Assembly (NCBI RefSeq): GCF_013386115.1
Contig: NZ_JACAOR010000005.1
Location: 474,543 to 538,542, forward strand
Length of the DNA stretch: 64,000 nucleotides
Direction of reading: 5' to 3'
Origin: Pseudomonas gingeri
GTDB lineage: Bacteria; Pseudomonadota; Gammaproteobacteria; Pseudomonadales; Pseudomonadaceae
The notes below the pieces were generated by a model that saw nothing but the letters and a program-made list of their open reading frames with translations, was not told the origin of the DNA and ran no database searches. Shown in pieces: positions 45,895-55,400 of this stretch (position 1 is its first letter; every line of letters starts with the position of its first letter). The position numbers were made by a program, and so were the translations under genes.

Positions 45895-47763
45895 ATGCTG
45901 AACAAATACCCTCTGTGGAAATACGTACTGATCCTGGCGGTGCTGGCGGTCGGTTTTATTTATTCCGCTCCCAATCTCTACCCTGACGATCCGGCCATCC
46001 AGGTCAGCGGCGCCAGCACGGCGTTGCAGGTCAACCAGGCCGATCTGGACCGGGTGAGCAAGGCGCTCACCGAAGCCGGCATCGCCGTCAAGGGTGCCAC
46101 CCTGGCCGCCAACGGCAAGGACGGCCTGCTGCGCCTGACCAAGCAGGAAGACCAACTGCCGGCCAAGGACGTGGTGCGTAAAGCCCTCGGCGACGACTAC
46201 GTGGTGGCCCTCAACCTGGCACAGACCACCCCGCAATGGCTGCGCAGCCTCGGCGCGCACCCGATGAAGCTGGGTCTGGACTTGTCCGGTGGTGTGCACT
46301 TCCTGCTGGAAGTGGACATGGACAAGGCCCTCGATGCCCGCCTGAAAGTCTACGAAGGCGACGTCAAGAGCCTGTTGCGCAAGGAGCGTGTGCGTTATCG
46401 CAGCCTGCCGCAGCTCAATGGCGCCATTCAACTGGGCTTCTCCGACAATGATTCCCGCGAGCAGGCCCGTGCCCTGATTCGCAAGAGCTTCAACGATTTC
46501 GACATTGTTCCGGCTGATCTGAATGGCCAGGCGGTACTGCGTCTGGCGATGACCCCGGCCAAGCTGGCGGAAATCCGTGAATACTCCATCAAGCAGAACC
46601 TGACCACGGTACGTAACCGCGTCAACGAGCTGGGTGTGGCCGAGCCGCTGGTTCAGCGCCAGGGTGCCAACCGCATCGTGGTCGAGCTGCCGGGCGTGCA
46701 GGACACGGCTGAAGCCAAGCGTATCCTCGGCAAGACCGCCAACCTCGAATTCCGCCTGGCCGCCGAGCCGGGTGCGTCGAAGGCGACTTCCGAAGAGTTC
46801 GAGTTCCGTGAAGGCAACCGTCCTCCGGCGCTGATCGAGCGTGGGCTGATCATCACCGGTGACCAGGTGACCGATGCCAAGGCCGGTTTCGGCGAGCACG
46901 GTACCCCGGAAGTGAACATCCGCCTGGATGGTCATGGTGGCGAACTGATGAGCCGCGCCACGCGCAGCAACGTCGGTCGCCAGATGGCGGTGATCTTCAT
47001 CGAACAGCGTCCGATCACCACCTACAGCAAGCAAGTGGTCAACGGTGTCGAGAAAGACGTGCCGGTACAGACTTTCAAGGAAGAGAAGAAGATCATCAGC
47101 CTGGCGACCATCCAGTCGCCGCTGGGCGCGCAGTTCCGCATCACCGGCCTGAACGGCCAGGGCGAATCCTCGGAACTGGCCCTGTTGCTGCGTGCCGGTG
47201 GTCTGGCCGCGCCGATGTACTTCGCTGAAGAACGTACCATTGGCCCGAGCCTGGGTGCCGACAACATCACCAAGGGTATCGATGCGTCGTTGTGGGGCAT
47301 GCTGTTCGTCTCGCTGTTCATCATCGCCATCTACCGCTTCTTCGGCATCATCGCCACCGTGGCGCTGGCCTTCAACATGGTCGCGCTGCTGGCCCTGATG
47401 TCCTTGCTGGGAGCGACACTGACCCTGCCGGGTATCGCCGGTATCGTCCTGACCATGGGTATGGCGGTCGACGCCAACGTACTGATCTTCTCGCGGATAC
47501 GTGAAGAGATCGCGGCGGGCATGACGGTTCAGCGGGCGATCAACGAGGGCTTCAGTCGTGCCTATACGGCGATTGTCGACGCCAACCTGACCACCTTGCT
47601 GGTGGGCGGCATCCTGTTCGCCATGGGTACCGGTCCGGTCAAGGGCTTTGCGGTGACCATGTCCCTCGGGATCTTTACCTCGATGTTCACGGCCATCATG
47701 GTGACCCGCGCGATGGTCAACCTGATCTTCGGCGGTCGTGACTTCAAGAAGTTGTGGATTTAA
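45895..47763 (+). CDS. secD: Protein translocase subunit SecD
   Basis: 622 residues from ATG 45895; a GTG codon directly before it is in frame. With SecF it uses the proton gradient to pull exported proteins through SecYEG. It has one N-terminal membrane helix, a large periplasmic P1 domain (GLDLSGGVHFLLEVD, then RNRVNELGVAEPLVQRQG), and five C-terminal helices including TLPGIAGIVLTMGMAVDANVL, which carries the conserved aspartate of the proton path. The C-terminal region overlaps no other gene. Confidence 0.96.
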   Translation: MLNKYPLWKYVLILAVLAVGFIYSAPNLYPDDPAIQVSGASTALQVNQADLDRVSKALTEAGIAVKGATLAANGKDGLLRLTKQEDQLPAKDVVRKALGDDYVVALNLAQTTPQWLRSLGAHPMKLGLDLSGGVHFLLEVDMDKALDARLKVYEGDVKSLLRKERVRYRSLPQLNGAIQLGFSDNDSREQARALIRKSFNDFDIVPADLNGQAVLRLAMTPAKLAEIREYSIKQNLTTVRNRVNELGVAEPLVQRQGANRIVVELPGVQDTAEAKRILGKTANLEFRLAAEPGASKATSEEFEFREGNRPPALIERGLIITGDQVTDAKAGFGEHGTPEVNIRLDGHGGELMSRATRSNVGRQMAVIFIEQRPITTYSKQVVNGVEKDVPVQTFKEEKKIISLATIQSPLGAQFRITGLNGQGESSELALLLRAGGLAAPMYFAEERTIGPSLGADNITKGIDASLWGMLFVSLFIIAIYRFFGIIATVALAFNMVALLALMSLLGATLTLPGIAGIVLTMGMAVDANVLIFSRIREEIAAGMTVQRAINEGFSRAYTAIVDANLTTLLVGGILFAMGTGPVKGFAVTMSLGIFTSMFTAIMVTRAMVNLIFGGRDFKKLWI

Positions 47764-47772
47764 GGGGCTGCC

Positions 47773-48687
47773 ATGTTACGTACTATCAACTTCATGGGCG
47801 TTCGCAACATTGCGTTCGGCGTCACCGTGCTCCTTACCGTTCTGGCGTTGTTCAGCTGGTTCCATAAGGGCCTGAACTACGGTCTGGATTTCACCGGCGG
47901 TACGCTGATCGAGCTGACCTACGAGCGTCCGGCCGATGTCACCAAGGTCCGTGAGCAACTGGTCACGGCCGGTTATCACGAGGCGATCGTGCAGAGCTTC
48001 GGCGCGACCACCGACCTGCTGGTGCGGATGCCGGGTGAAGACCCGCAACTGGGTCACCAGGTGGCGGATGCGCTGCAGAAGACCGGCGGCGACAACCCGG
48101 CGCAGGTCAAGCGCGTCGAGTTCGTCGGCCCGCAGGTGGGTGAAGAGCTGCGCGACCAGGGCGGCCTCGGCATGCTGATGGCGCTGGGCGGCGTCCTGAT
48201 CTACCTGGCTTTCCGCTTCCAGTGGAAGTTCGCGGTCGGCGCCATCGTGTCGCTGATCCACGACGTGGTCGTGACCGTGGGTATCCTGTCGTTCTTCCAG
48301 ATCACCTTCGACCTGACGGTGCTGGCGGCGGTACTGGCGATCATCGGTTACTCGCTCAACGACACCATCGTGGTATTCGACCGGGTTCGCGAGAACTTCC
48401 GGGTGCTGCGCAAGGCCAGCCTGATCGAGAACATCAACATCTCGACCACCCAGACCCTGCTGCGGACCATGGCGACGTCGATCTCCACCCTGCTGGCGAT
48501 CGCGGCCCTGCTGTTCTTCGGTGGCGACAACCTGTTCGGTTTCTCCATCGCACTGTTCGTCGGTGTGCTGGCGGGTACCTACTCGTCGATCTACATCGCC
48601 AACGTGGTGTTGATCTGGCTGAACCTGAACAGCGAGGACCTGATTCCTCCGGCCAACACCCAGAAGGAAATCGACGACCGTCCTTGA
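47773..48687 (+). CDS. secF: Protein translocase subunit SecF
   Basis: 304 residues, six membrane helices and a periplasmic domain between helices 1 and 2 (GLDFTGGTLIELTYE). The conserved segment GYSLNDTIVVFDRVREN holds the aspartate and arginine that work with SecD in proton-driven translocation. It lies 9 bases after secD, and a strong terminator ends the queA-secF gene string. Confidence 0.96.
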   Translation: MLRTINFMGVRNIAFGVTVLLTVLALFSWFHKGLNYGLDFTGGTLIELTYERPADVTKVREQLVTAGYHEAIVQSFGATTDLLVRMPGEDPQLGHQVADALQKTGGDNPAQVKRVEFVGPQVGEELRDQGGLGMLMALGGVLIYLAFRFQWKFAVGAIVSLIHDVVVTVGILSFFQITFDLTVLAAVLAIIGYSLNDTIVVFDRVRENFRVLRKASLIENINISTTQTLLRTMATSISTLLAIAALLFFGGDNLFGFSIALFVGVLAGTYSSIYIANVVLIWLNLNSEDLIPPANTQKEIDDRP

Positions 48688-48717
48688 CGTTCGTTTTTCC
48701 TCCGGCTGTCACCTGAG

Positions 48718-48748
48718 AAGGCGCGAGTATTGAACTCGCGCCTTTTTT
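48718..48748 (+). terminator. Rho-independent terminator after secF
   Basis: AGGCGCGAGT pairs with ACTCGCGCCT around a 5-base loop, and six T follow. Confidence 0.9.
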
Positions 48749-48807
48749 CATGCTCCAAGGCTAGGAGAGATGCGGATATTTCCCGCGGAGATGGTCAGGA
48801 GGTTCAC

Positions 48808-49356
48808 GTGAACAAGTCGTTGCTGGTGGGTGCGGTATTGGGTGCTGTCGGTGTCACCGCCGGAGGTGCTGTTGCGACCTACAGCATGGTGAAGAGCGGC
48901 CCTGAGTATGCTCAAGTATTGGCGGTCGAACCTGTGAAGACGCAGGTCAAGACACCGCGCGAAGTGTGCAAGGACGTTGCCGTGACCCGGCAGAAGCCGG
49001 TGCAGGACGAGCATCGCCTGGCCGGTACGGCGCTGGGTGCGGTGGGCGGTGGACTGCTGGGCAGTCTGGTGGGCGGTGGCAAGGGCAAGACCCTGGCAAC
49101 GGTAGTGGGTGCGGTCGGTGGCGGTTATGCCGGTAACAAGGTGCAGGAGGGCATGCAGGAGCGTGATACCTACACCACGACCCAGACCCGCTGCAACACG
49201 GTCAATGACATCAGCGACAAGGTCGTGGGTTATGACGTGCGTTACCAACTCGACGGCAAGGAAGGCAAGGTGCGCATGGATCGTGATCCGGGCAACCAGA
49301 TTCCGGTCGACAAGGAAGGTCGCCTGATTCTCAGCCAGAACCAGCCTGCCCAGTAA
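48808..49356 (+). CDS. Glycine zipper 2TM domain protein
   Basis: 182 residues from GTG 48808, preceded at ideal spacing by CAGGAGG. An open frame reaching 48730 overlaps the terminator and is rejected as a start. An N-terminal hydrophobic segment (LLVGAVLGAVGVTAGGAVATY) suggests export. The middle is a glycine zipper (LGAVGGGLLGSLVGGG and VVGAVGGGYAGNKVQ) as in Rickettsia 17-kDa-antigen and OmpA-like envelope proteins. The C-terminus is polar. Likely located in the outer membrane or periplasm, with no known activity. It has its own terminator. Confidence 0.88.
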   Translation: MNKSLLVGAVLGAVGVTAGGAVATYSMVKSGPEYAQVLAVEPVKTQVKTPREVCKDVAVTRQKPVQDEHRLAGTALGAVGGGLLGSLVGGGKGKTLATVVGAVGGGYAGNKVQEGMQERDTYTTTQTRCNTVNDISDKVVGYDVRYQLDGKEGKVRMDRDPGNQIPVDKEGRLILSQNQPAQ

Positions 49357-49389
49357 TCGCTCCGGGGGTTGACCCCGGATCGCAGGCAC

Positions 49390-49418
49390 AAAAAAAGCAC
49401 CCCTCGGGGTGCTTTTTT
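49390..49418. terminator. Bidirectional rho-independent terminator
   Basis: AGCACCCC and GGGGTGCT pair around TC, with A-run before and T-run after. It serves the glycine-zipper gene and the convergent suhB. Confidence 0.9.
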
Positions 49419-49431
49419 CATGGCCGGGCGC

Positions 49432-50247
49432 TTAGCGCTTCAGCGAAGCCGGCAGGTGCGGCTGGATTGCGGTCAACACGGCCTTGAAGCACTTGGTGTT
49501 GCCGGCGACGATATGGCCCTTCTCAAGGAAGTCGTGACCGCCGGTGAAGTCGCTCACCAGGCCGCCCGCTTCCTGGATCAGCAGTGCGCCCGCTGCCATG
49601 TCCCACTCGGACAGGCCCGACTCCCAGAAGGCATCGAAACGACCGGCGGCCACATAGGCCAGGTCGAGGCTCGCGGCACCGGCGCGGCGGATGCCGGCGG
49701 TCTGGCCGACCAGGGCGCGGAACATGCCCAGGTAGTTGTCGATGTTGTCCATCTGGTCGTCGCGGAACGGGAAGCCGGTGCCCAGTAGGGCGCCGTCGAG
49801 GCTGGTGCGACCGCTGACGCGCAGGCGGCGACCGTTCAGCTGGGCGCCACGGCCACGGCTGGCGGTGAATTCTTCCTGGCGAACCGGGTCCAGAACCACG
49901 GCGTGCTCAAGGCGGCCGCGGTATTTGCAGGCGATGCTGACCGCGAAGTGCGGGATGCCGCGCAGGAAGTTGGTGGTGCCATCAAGTGGGTCGATGATCC
50001 ACAGGTATTCTTCGCCTTCGCCGCTACCGGCGTGGAAACCGGTTTCTTCACCGCGGATGGCGTGGGTCGGATACGCTTTGCGCAGAGCGTCGATGATTTT
50101 CTGCTCGGCAGCACGATCAACCTCGGACACGTAGTCCTTGGCGTCTTTTTCGTCGACCTTGATGGTATCCAGGCGCTCGATGGAGCGGAAAATCAATTCA
50201 CTGGCGCTGCGGGCGGCGCGCAGCGCGATATTCAGCATGGGCTGCAT
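49432..50247 (-). CDS. suhB: Inositol monophosphatase family protein SuhB
   Basis: 271 residues from ATG 50247, seven bases after AGGTGA. An upstream in-frame ATG is not needed. The metal-dependent phosphatase motifs are RGEETG, WIIDPLDGTTNFLRG and WDMAAGALLIQEAGG. In E. coli, SuhB also binds the boxA antitermination complex on rRNA operons, and in P. aeruginosa it affects virulence regulation. A likely promoter with extended -10 TGTTAGAAT lies about 35 bases upstream. It is divergent from trmJ. Confidence 0.94.
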   Translation of the reverse strand: MQPMLNIALRAARSASELIFRSIERLDTIKVDEKDAKDYVSEVDRAAEQKIIDALRKAYPTHAIRGEETGFHAGSGEGEEYLWIIDPLDGTTNFLRGIPHFAVSIACKYRGRLEHAVVLDPVRQEEFTASRGRGAQLNGRRLRVSGRTSLDGALLGTGFPFRDDQMDNIDNYLGMFRALVGQTAGIRRAGAASLDLAYVAAGRFDAFWESGLSEWDMAAGALLIQEAGGLVSDFTGGHDFLEKGHIVAGNTKCFKAVLTAIQPHLPASLKR

Positions 50248-50392
50248 GGACGTTTCACCTAGAGTGTTAAAGAAAGCCGAACATTCTAACAGAAAAGTGT
50301 TATCGGTGAAGGACGACATTCAGTTTCGTGGCGTAAACCCGAGTGCTTCTGTAAGATTTGCTCCCCTTTGCCCTGTCCGAGAGCGCCTGCCC

Positions 50393-51163
50393 GTGCTGCA
50401 AAATATTCGTGTCGTCCTGGTCAATACCAGTCATCCGGGCAATATCGGCGGGGCTGCGCGAGCCATGAAGAACATGGGATTGTCGCGCCTGATACTGGTC
50501 GAGCCGCGCATCTTTCCGTCCCATGAGGCCGATGCGCGTGCCTCCGGCGCCACCGACATCCTTGAAAACGCCCAGGTCGTCGCCACTTTGGAAGAGGCGC
50601 TGGTCGGCTGCAACCTGGTGTTCGGCACCAGTGCGCGGGATCGGCGGATTCCCTGGCCGTTGCTGGACCCGCGCGAGTCCGGCGTGAAAGTGGTCGAGGA
50701 GGCGGCGCAGGATGCGCAGATCGCCCTGGTGTTCGGTCGCGAAGATTCCGGCCTGACCAATGACGAACTGCAGCGATGTCATTATCACGTGCATATCCCA
50801 TCTGACCCCGGATTCAGTTCGCTGAACCTCGGGGCGGCGGTGCAGGTGTTGAGTTATGAGGTGCGCATGGCCTGGTTGGCGGCTGAAGGCCAGCCGCACA
50901 AGGTCGAGAAGGATGAAGTGGCGTCCACCCGCAGTGGTGAATTGGCGACCATGGATGAGCTGGAGCGATTTTATGAGCACCTGGAACAGACGCTGGTGGC
51001 CATCGAGTTCCTCGATCCGGAAAAGCCGCGGCACCTCATGGCGCGCCTGCGCCGCCTTTACGGACGCAGCTCGGTCAGCCGGGCGGAAATGAATATATTG
51101 CGTGGCATCCTCACGGAAACCCAGAAAGCGGCCCGTGGCGAGCTTCTTAAGCGGAAGGATTAA
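50393..51163 (+). CDS. trmJ: tRNA (cytidine/uridine-2'-O-)-methyltransferase TrmJ
   Basis: 256 residues from GTG 50393, which begins [20 protein letters not shown] longer frame upstream is antisense to suhB. It is a SPOUT-fold methyltransferase that modifies position 32 of several tRNAs. SPOUT motifs include the early [32 protein letters not shown], and [15 protein letters not shown] in the knot. The C-terminal helical region follows. The stop overlaps the cysE start region. Confidence 0.94.
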   Translation: MLQNIRVVLVNTSHPGNIGGAARAMKNMGLSRLILVEPRIFPSHEADARASGATDILENAQVVATLEEALVGCNLVFGTSARDRRIPWPLLDPRESGVKVVEEAAQDAQIALVFGREDSGLTNDELQRCHYHVHIPSDPGFSSLNLGAAVQVLSYEVRMAWLAAEGQPHKVEKDEVASTRSGELATMDELERFYEHLEQTLVAIEFLDPEKPRHLMARLRRLYGRSSVSRAEMNILRGILTETQKAARGELLKRKD

Positions 51164-51942
51164 TGATGTTCGAGCGTTTGCGTGAAGATATCCAGAGCGT
51201 ATTCCATCGTGACCCGGCGGCGCGCAATGCCTTTGAAGTCCTGACCTGCTACCCCGGCATGCACGCCATCTGGCTGCATCGCCTGAGTCATTCGCTGTGG
51301 GGCATGGGCTGGAAGTGGCTGGCGCGGGTGGTGTCGAACTTCGGCCGCTGGTTGACCGGTATCGAGATCCATCCGGGCGCCAAGGTCGGGCGGCGTTTCT
51401 TCATCGACCACGGCATGGGCATCGTGATCGGTGAAACCGCCGAGATCGGCAACGATGTGACTCTCTACCAGGGGGTGACCCTGGGTGGTACCAGCTGGAA
51501 CAAGGGCAAGCGCCATCCGACCCTGGAAGACGGCGTGGTGGTCGGCGCCGGCGCCAAGGTGCTGGGGCCGTTCACGGTCGGTGCCGGGGCCAAGGTCGGC
51601 TCCAATGCGGTGGTGACCAAGGCGGTTCCGCCAGGGGCGACGGTGGTGGGGATTCCGGGGCGGATCATCATGAAGTCCGACGACCAGCAGGAGGCCAAGC
51701 GCAAGGCGATGGCCGAGAAGCTGGGCTTCGATGCCTATGGCGTCAGCGAAGACATGCCGGATCCGGTGGCGCGGGCCATCGGCCAGATGCTCGATCACCT
51801 GCAGGCGGTCGATGGGCGCCTGGAAGGCATGTGCGGTGCGCTGAAGGACCTGGGCAGCAGCTACTGCGCCAAGGATCTGCCGGAGTTGCACTGTGAAGGC
51901 TTTGTCGAAGTGAAGGACGAGGGCGAGGTCAAGGCAGGCTGA
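51163..51942 (+). CDS. cysE: Serine O-acetyltransferase CysE
   Basis: 259 residues; ATG 51163 or the adjacent ATG 51166 is the start, after GGAAGGA. It makes O-acetylserine from serine and acetyl-CoA, the first step of cysteine synthesis. A helical N-terminus precedes a left-handed beta-helix of hexapeptide repeats with [23 protein letters not shown] and [10 protein letters not shown]. It sits directly before the isc operon, which suits supply of cysteine to IscS, but a REPIN and a separate promoter lie between. Confidence 0.95.
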   Translation: MMFERLREDIQSVFHRDPAARNAFEVLTCYPGMHAIWLHRLSHSLWGMGWKWLARVVSNFGRWLTGIEIHPGAKVGRRFFIDHGMGIVIGETAEIGNDVTLYQGVTLGGTSWNKGKRHPTLEDGVVVGAGAKVLGPFTVGAGAKVGSNAVVTKAVPPGATVVGIPGRIIMKSDDQQEAKRKAMAEKLGFDAYGVSEDMPDPVARAIGQMLDHLQAVDGRLEGMCGALKDLGSSYCAKDLPELHCEGFVEVKDEGEVKAG

Positions 51943-51964
51943 TCTGCGTCGGGTTTGCCGGCCT

Positions 51965-52036
51965 CTTCGCAGGCAAGCCCGCTCCCACAAGGTCAGGGCT
52001 GTATCGAATCCTGTGGGAGCGGGCTTGCCCGCGAAG
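51965..52036. repeat. REPIN: two inverted REP sequences
   Basis: A 72-base element has two REP units in opposite orientation: AGGCAAGCCCGCTCCCACAA on the left, CTGTGGGAGCGGGCTTGCCC on the right, with TTCGC/GCGAA at the outer ends. This is the standard paired form mobilised by RAYT transposases in P. fluorescens. No RAYT gene is in the window. Confidence 0.92.
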
Positions 52037-52121
52037 CATTTCAAGGACGACAAAAACCATCGGTCTAGCGCGATGCCATTACGCTTGTGACTTTGCTACA
52101 ATGCGCGCGCTCTTTTACGGG

Positions 52122-52173
52122 TAATCCCGACTAAAGTACTAGGTCTTATAGTTGACTTAAATACTCGGGAATA
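52122..52173 (+). promoter_or_regulatory. Two IscR-type boxes over the iscR promoter
   Basis: Two adjacent sites resemble the type 1 IscR consensus: CCCGACTAAAGTACTAGGTC within 52122-52149 and ATAGTTGACTTAAATACTCG within 52148-52173. The second contains TTGACT (52152-52157), which with CATACT (52175-52180, 17-base spacer) makes the likely promoter. IscR carrying [2Fe-2S] should repress here, as in E. coli, where two or three such boxes are also found. Confidence 0.78.
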
Positions 52174-52213
52174 GCATACTCGTCCTCATTCCGTAACTCC
52201 GTGGTAATTGTCC

Positions 52214-52705
52214 ATGCGACTGACTACAAAAGGCCGATACGCGGTGACCGCCATGCTCGATCTGGCGTTGCACGCGCAACACGGGCCGGTGTCCCTGGCC
52301 GATATCTCCGAGCGCCAAGGCATCTCCCTGTCCTACCTCGAACAGCTTTTCGCCAAATTGCGTCGCAGCAACCTGGTGTCGAGTGTCCGTGGTCCGGGCG
52401 GCGGCTATCAGCTGTCGCGCGACATGCAGGGGATCCAGGTCGCCCAGGTGATCGACGCGGTGAATGAATCGGTCGACGCCACCAAGTGCCAGGGGCTCGG
52501 TGATTGCCATTCCGGCGACACCTGCCTGACCCACCACCTGTGGTGCGACCTCAGCCTGCAGATCCACGAATTTCTCAGTGGTATCAGCTTGGCGGACCTT
52601 GTGACTCGCCGTGAGGTACAAGAAGTCGCCCAGCGTCAGGATCAGCGCCGCTGTAATGGCAAGGCGCCACGCCTGGATAAGATCGAAGCGTCCGCCGTCG
52701 AATGA
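52214..52705 (+). CDS. iscR: Fe-S cluster assembly transcriptional regulator IscR
   Basis: 163 residues from ATG 52214. It is an Rrf2-family regulator with a winged helix-turn-helix (residues about 8-70; [32 protein letters not shown]) and the three cluster cysteines in [14 protein letters not shown]. With a [2Fe-2S] cluster it represses the isc promoter; without one it regulates other genes. The two boxes at 52122-52173 are its probable autoregulatory sites. The next gene is iscS. Confidence 0.96.
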   Translation: MRLTTKGRYAVTAMLDLALHAQHGPVSLADISERQGISLSYLEQLFAKLRRSNLVSSVRGPGGGYQLSRDMQGIQVAQVIDAVNESVDATKCQGLGDCHSGDTCLTHHLWCDLSLQIHEFLSGISLADLVTRREVQEVAQRQDQRRCNGKAPRLDKIEASAVE

Positions 52706-52755
52706 CAGCCAAAGAGCCCGCGGTGCGCCAGCCAGCCTGATTTAGGAGATAGTCC

Positions 52756-53970
52756 ATGAAATTGCCGATTTACCTTGATTACTCAGCGACCACCCCGGTT
52801 GATCCGCGTGTCGCGCAGAAAATGAGTGAATGCCTGCTGGTCGACGGAAACTTCGGTAACCCGGCCTCGCGTTCCCACGTCTTCGGCTGGAAGGCCGAGG
52901 AGTCGGTCGAGAACGCCCGCCGCCAGGTCGCCGACCTGGTCAATGCCGACCCGCGTGAAATCGTCTGGACCTCCGGTGCCACCGAGTCCGACAACCTGGC
53001 GATCAAGGGTGTCGCGCATTTCTACCACACCAAGGGCAAGCACCTGATCACCAGCAAGATCGAGCACAAGGCGGTCCTCGACACCACGCGCCAACTGGAG
53101 CGTGAAGGTTTCGAAGTCACCTATATCGAGCCTGGCGAAGACGGCCTGATCACCCCGGCCATGGTCGAAGCCGCCCTGCGCGACGACACCATCCTGGTTT
53201 CGATCATGCACGTGAACAACGAGATCGGCACCGTCAACGACATCGCCGCCATCGGTGAGCTGACCCGCTCGCGCGGCGTGCTGTTCCATGTTGACGCAGC
53301 CCAGTCGACCGGCAAGGTCGATATCGACCTGCAGAAGCTGAAAGTCGACCTGATGTCCTTCTCGGCCCACAAGACCTACGGTCCCAAAGGCATCGGCGCG
53401 CTGTACGTCAGCCGCAAGCCGCGGGTGCGCCTCGAGGCGACCATGCACGGCGGCGGTCACGAGCGCGGCATGCGTTCCGGTACCCTGGCGACCCACCAGA
53501 TCGTCGGCATGGGTGAAGCCTTCCGCGTGGCCAAGGAAGACATGGCTGCCGAGAACGTGCGCATCAAGGCCCTGAGCGACCGCTTCTACAAGCAGGTCGA
53601 GCACCTGGAAGAGCTGTACATCAACGGCAGCATGACCGCCCGCGTACCGCACAACCTGAACCTGAGCTTCAACTACGTCGAAGGCGAGTCGCTGATCATG
53701 GCACTCAAGGACCTGGCGGTTTCCTCCGGTTCCGCCTGCACCTCGGCTTCGCTGGAGCCTTCGTACGTACTGCGCGCCCTGGGCCGCAACGACGAACTGG
53801 CACACAGCTCGATCCGCTTCACCTTCGGTCGCTTCACCACCGAAGAAGAAATCGATTACGCCGCGCAGAAAGTCTGCGAGGCCGTGACCAAGCTGCGCGC
53901 CCTGTCGCCGCTGTGGGACATGTTCAAAGATGGCGTCGATATCTCGAAGATCGAGTGGGCGGCACACTAA
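52756..53970 (+). CDS. iscS: Cysteine desulfurase IscS
   Basis: 404 residues. It takes sulfur from cysteine, yielding alanine and a persulfide for IscU, and also supplies sulfur to tRNA thiolation. The PLP lysine is in [12 protein letters not shown], and the catalytic cysteine, residue 328, is in [11 protein letters not shown]. Length and motifs are standard for group I NifS-like enzymes. The gene begins 50 bases after iscR and precedes iscU. Confidence 0.97.
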   Translation: MKLPIYLDYSATTPVDPRVAQKMSECLLVDGNFGNPASRSHVFGWKAEESVENARRQVADLVNADPREIVWTSGATESDNLAIKGVAHFYHTKGKHLITSKIEHKAVLDTTRQLEREGFEVTYIEPGEDGLITPAMVEAALRDDTILVSIMHVNNEIGTVNDIAAIGELTRSRGVLFHVDAAQSTGKVDIDLQKLKVDLMSFSAHKTYGPKGIGALYVSRKPRVRLEATMHGGGHERGMRSGTLATHQIVGMGEAFRVAKEDMAAENVRIKALSDRFYKQVEHLEELYINGSMTARVPHNLNLSFNYVEGESLIMALKDLAVSSGSACTSASLEPSYVLRALGRNDELAHSSIRFTFGRFTTEEEIDYAAQKVCEAVTKLRALSPLWDMFKDGVDISKIEWAAH

Positions 53971-54072
53971 CTATAGAAGCCGCCGGATACAGGTCCTGTA
54001 GCGACGCGGCGACTGACGCAAGCGGAACTGCAGGGTCTCAAGAGCGGCCCTGATGAGTGAGGATTAAGTACC

Positions 54073-54459
54073 ATGGCTTACAGCGAAAAGGTCATCGACC
54101 ACTACGAAAACCCGCGTAACGTCGGCAAGATGAATGCCGAGGACCCGGATGTCGGTACCGGCATGGTCGGGGCTCCGGCGTGCGGCGACGTGATGCGTCT
54201 GCAGATCAAGGTCAACGAACAGGGCATCATCGAAGACGCCAAGTTCAAGACCTACGGTTGCGGTTCGGCCATCGCCTCCAGCTCCCTGGCGACCGAGTGG
54301 ATGAAAGGCAAGACTCTGGATGAAGCAGAGACCATCAAGAACACTCAGCTGGCCGAAGAACTGGCCCTGCCGCCAGTGAAGATCCACTGCTCGGTACTCG
54401 CCGAAGACGCCATCAAGGCCGCCGTTCGCGATTACAAGCAGAAGAAAGGCCTGATCTAA
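54073..54459 (+). CDS. iscU: Fe-S cluster scaffold protein IscU
   Basis: 128 residues. The [2Fe-2S] cluster is assembled on it and passed on with HscA and HscB. The three cysteines are in place: Cys37 in APACGDVM, Cys63 in YGCGSA and Cys106 in IHCSV, and LPPVK, the HscA recognition motif, precedes the last. About 100 bases without a gene separate it from iscS. Confidence 0.97.
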   Translation: MAYSEKVIDHYENPRNVGKMNAEDPDVGTGMVGAPACGDVMRLQIKVNEQGIIEDAKFKTYGCGSAIASSSLATEWMKGKTLDEAETIKNTQLAEELALPPVKIHCSVLAEDAIKAAVRDYKQKKGLI

Positions 54460-54495
54460 ACGATCCGGCGTTCAAGCGATTAGTAAGGAGTCACG

Positions 54496-54819
54496 ATGGC
54501 TATCAGCATGACAGAAGCGGCTGCTCGACACGTGCGACGCTCCCTTGACGGGCGCGGCAAAGGTGAAGGGATTCGTCTGGGTGTTCGCACCACAGGCTGT
54601 TCCGGCCTTGCCTACGTGCTGGAGTTCGTCGACGAGGTGGTGGCGGAAGATCAGGTGTTCGAGAGTCACGGCGAGAAAGTGATCATCGACCCGAAAAGCC
54701 TCACCTACCTGGACGGCACCGAGCTGGATTTCGTCAAGGAAGGGTTGAACGAAGGCTTCAAGTTCAACAACCCCAACGTACGCGGTGAGTGTGGCTGCGG
54801 CGAAAGCTTCAACATCTGA
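54496..54819 (+). CDS. iscA: A-type Fe-S carrier IscA
   Basis: 107 residues with the conserved cysteines in [13 protein letters not shown] and the C-terminal [10 protein letters not shown]-type carriers help mature [4Fe-4S] proteins such as IspG, which is encoded later in this window. AAGGAG precedes the start. It lies between iscU and hscB. Confidence 0.96.
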   Translation: MAISMTEAAARHVRRSLDGRGKGEGIRLGVRTTGCSGLAYVLEFVDEVVAEDQVFESHGEKVIIDPKSLTYLDGTELDFVKEGLNEGFKFNNPNVRGECGCGESFNI

Positions 54820-54827
54820 GGCTATTC

Positions 54828-55349
54828 GTGGGTACTCCTTGTCATTTCGCTTTATTCGAGTTGCAGCCGAGCTTCACGCTGGACCTCGAACAGTTGGCCG
54901 CGCGCTACCGAGAGTTGGCGCGCGCCGTTCATCCGGACCGCTTTGCCGACGCTTCCGAGCGTGAGCAACGGCTGGCCCTGGAGCAATCCGCGAGCCTCAA
55001 CGAGGCCTACCAGACGCTCAAGAGCCCTCCCAAGCGTGCGCGCTATCTGCTCGCCATGGGCGGTCGCGAGCTGCCATTGGAAGTCACGGTGCATGATCCG
55101 GACTTCCTGATGCAGCAGATGCAATGGCGCGAAGAGCTCGAAGACCTGCAGGACGATGCCGACCTGCCGGGCATCGCCGCGTTCAAGCGACGCCTGAAAA
55201 CGGCCCAGGATGAACTGAACGACAGCTTCGCAGCCTGCTGGAACGATGCCGCGCAACGCGAACAGGCCGAGCGCCTGATGCGGCGCATGCAGTTCCTCGA
55301 CAAGCTCACCTACGAAGTGCGCCAGTTAGAAGAGCGCCTCGACGATTAA
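54828..55349 (+). CDS. hscB: Fe-S assembly co-chaperone HscB
   Basis: 173 residues from GTG 54828 ([16 protein letters not shown]), nine bases after the iscA stop. The frame further upstream overlaps iscA. It is a J-domain protein with [16 protein letters not shown] containing the HPD tripeptide, and a C-terminal helical domain that binds IscU. It brings IscU to HscA and stimulates its ATPase. Confidence 0.94.
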   Translation: MGTPCHFALFELQPSFTLDLEQLAARYRELARAVHPDRFADASEREQRLALEQSASLNEAYQTLKSPPKRARYLLAMGGRELPLEVTVHDPDFLMQQMQWREELEDLQDDADLPGIAAFKRRLKTAQDELNDSFAACWNDAAQREQAERLMRRMQFLDKLTYEVRQLEERLDD

Positions 55350-55400
55350 CCCAGTGCCGCTCCGGTCGCACGCCTGATATTCAGATAAGTCCAGATAACG

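Noticed and set aside
48730..48807. Longer start for the glycine-zipper protein
   Set aside because: The extension runs through the secF terminator, while GTG 48808 has a perfect CAGGAGG.
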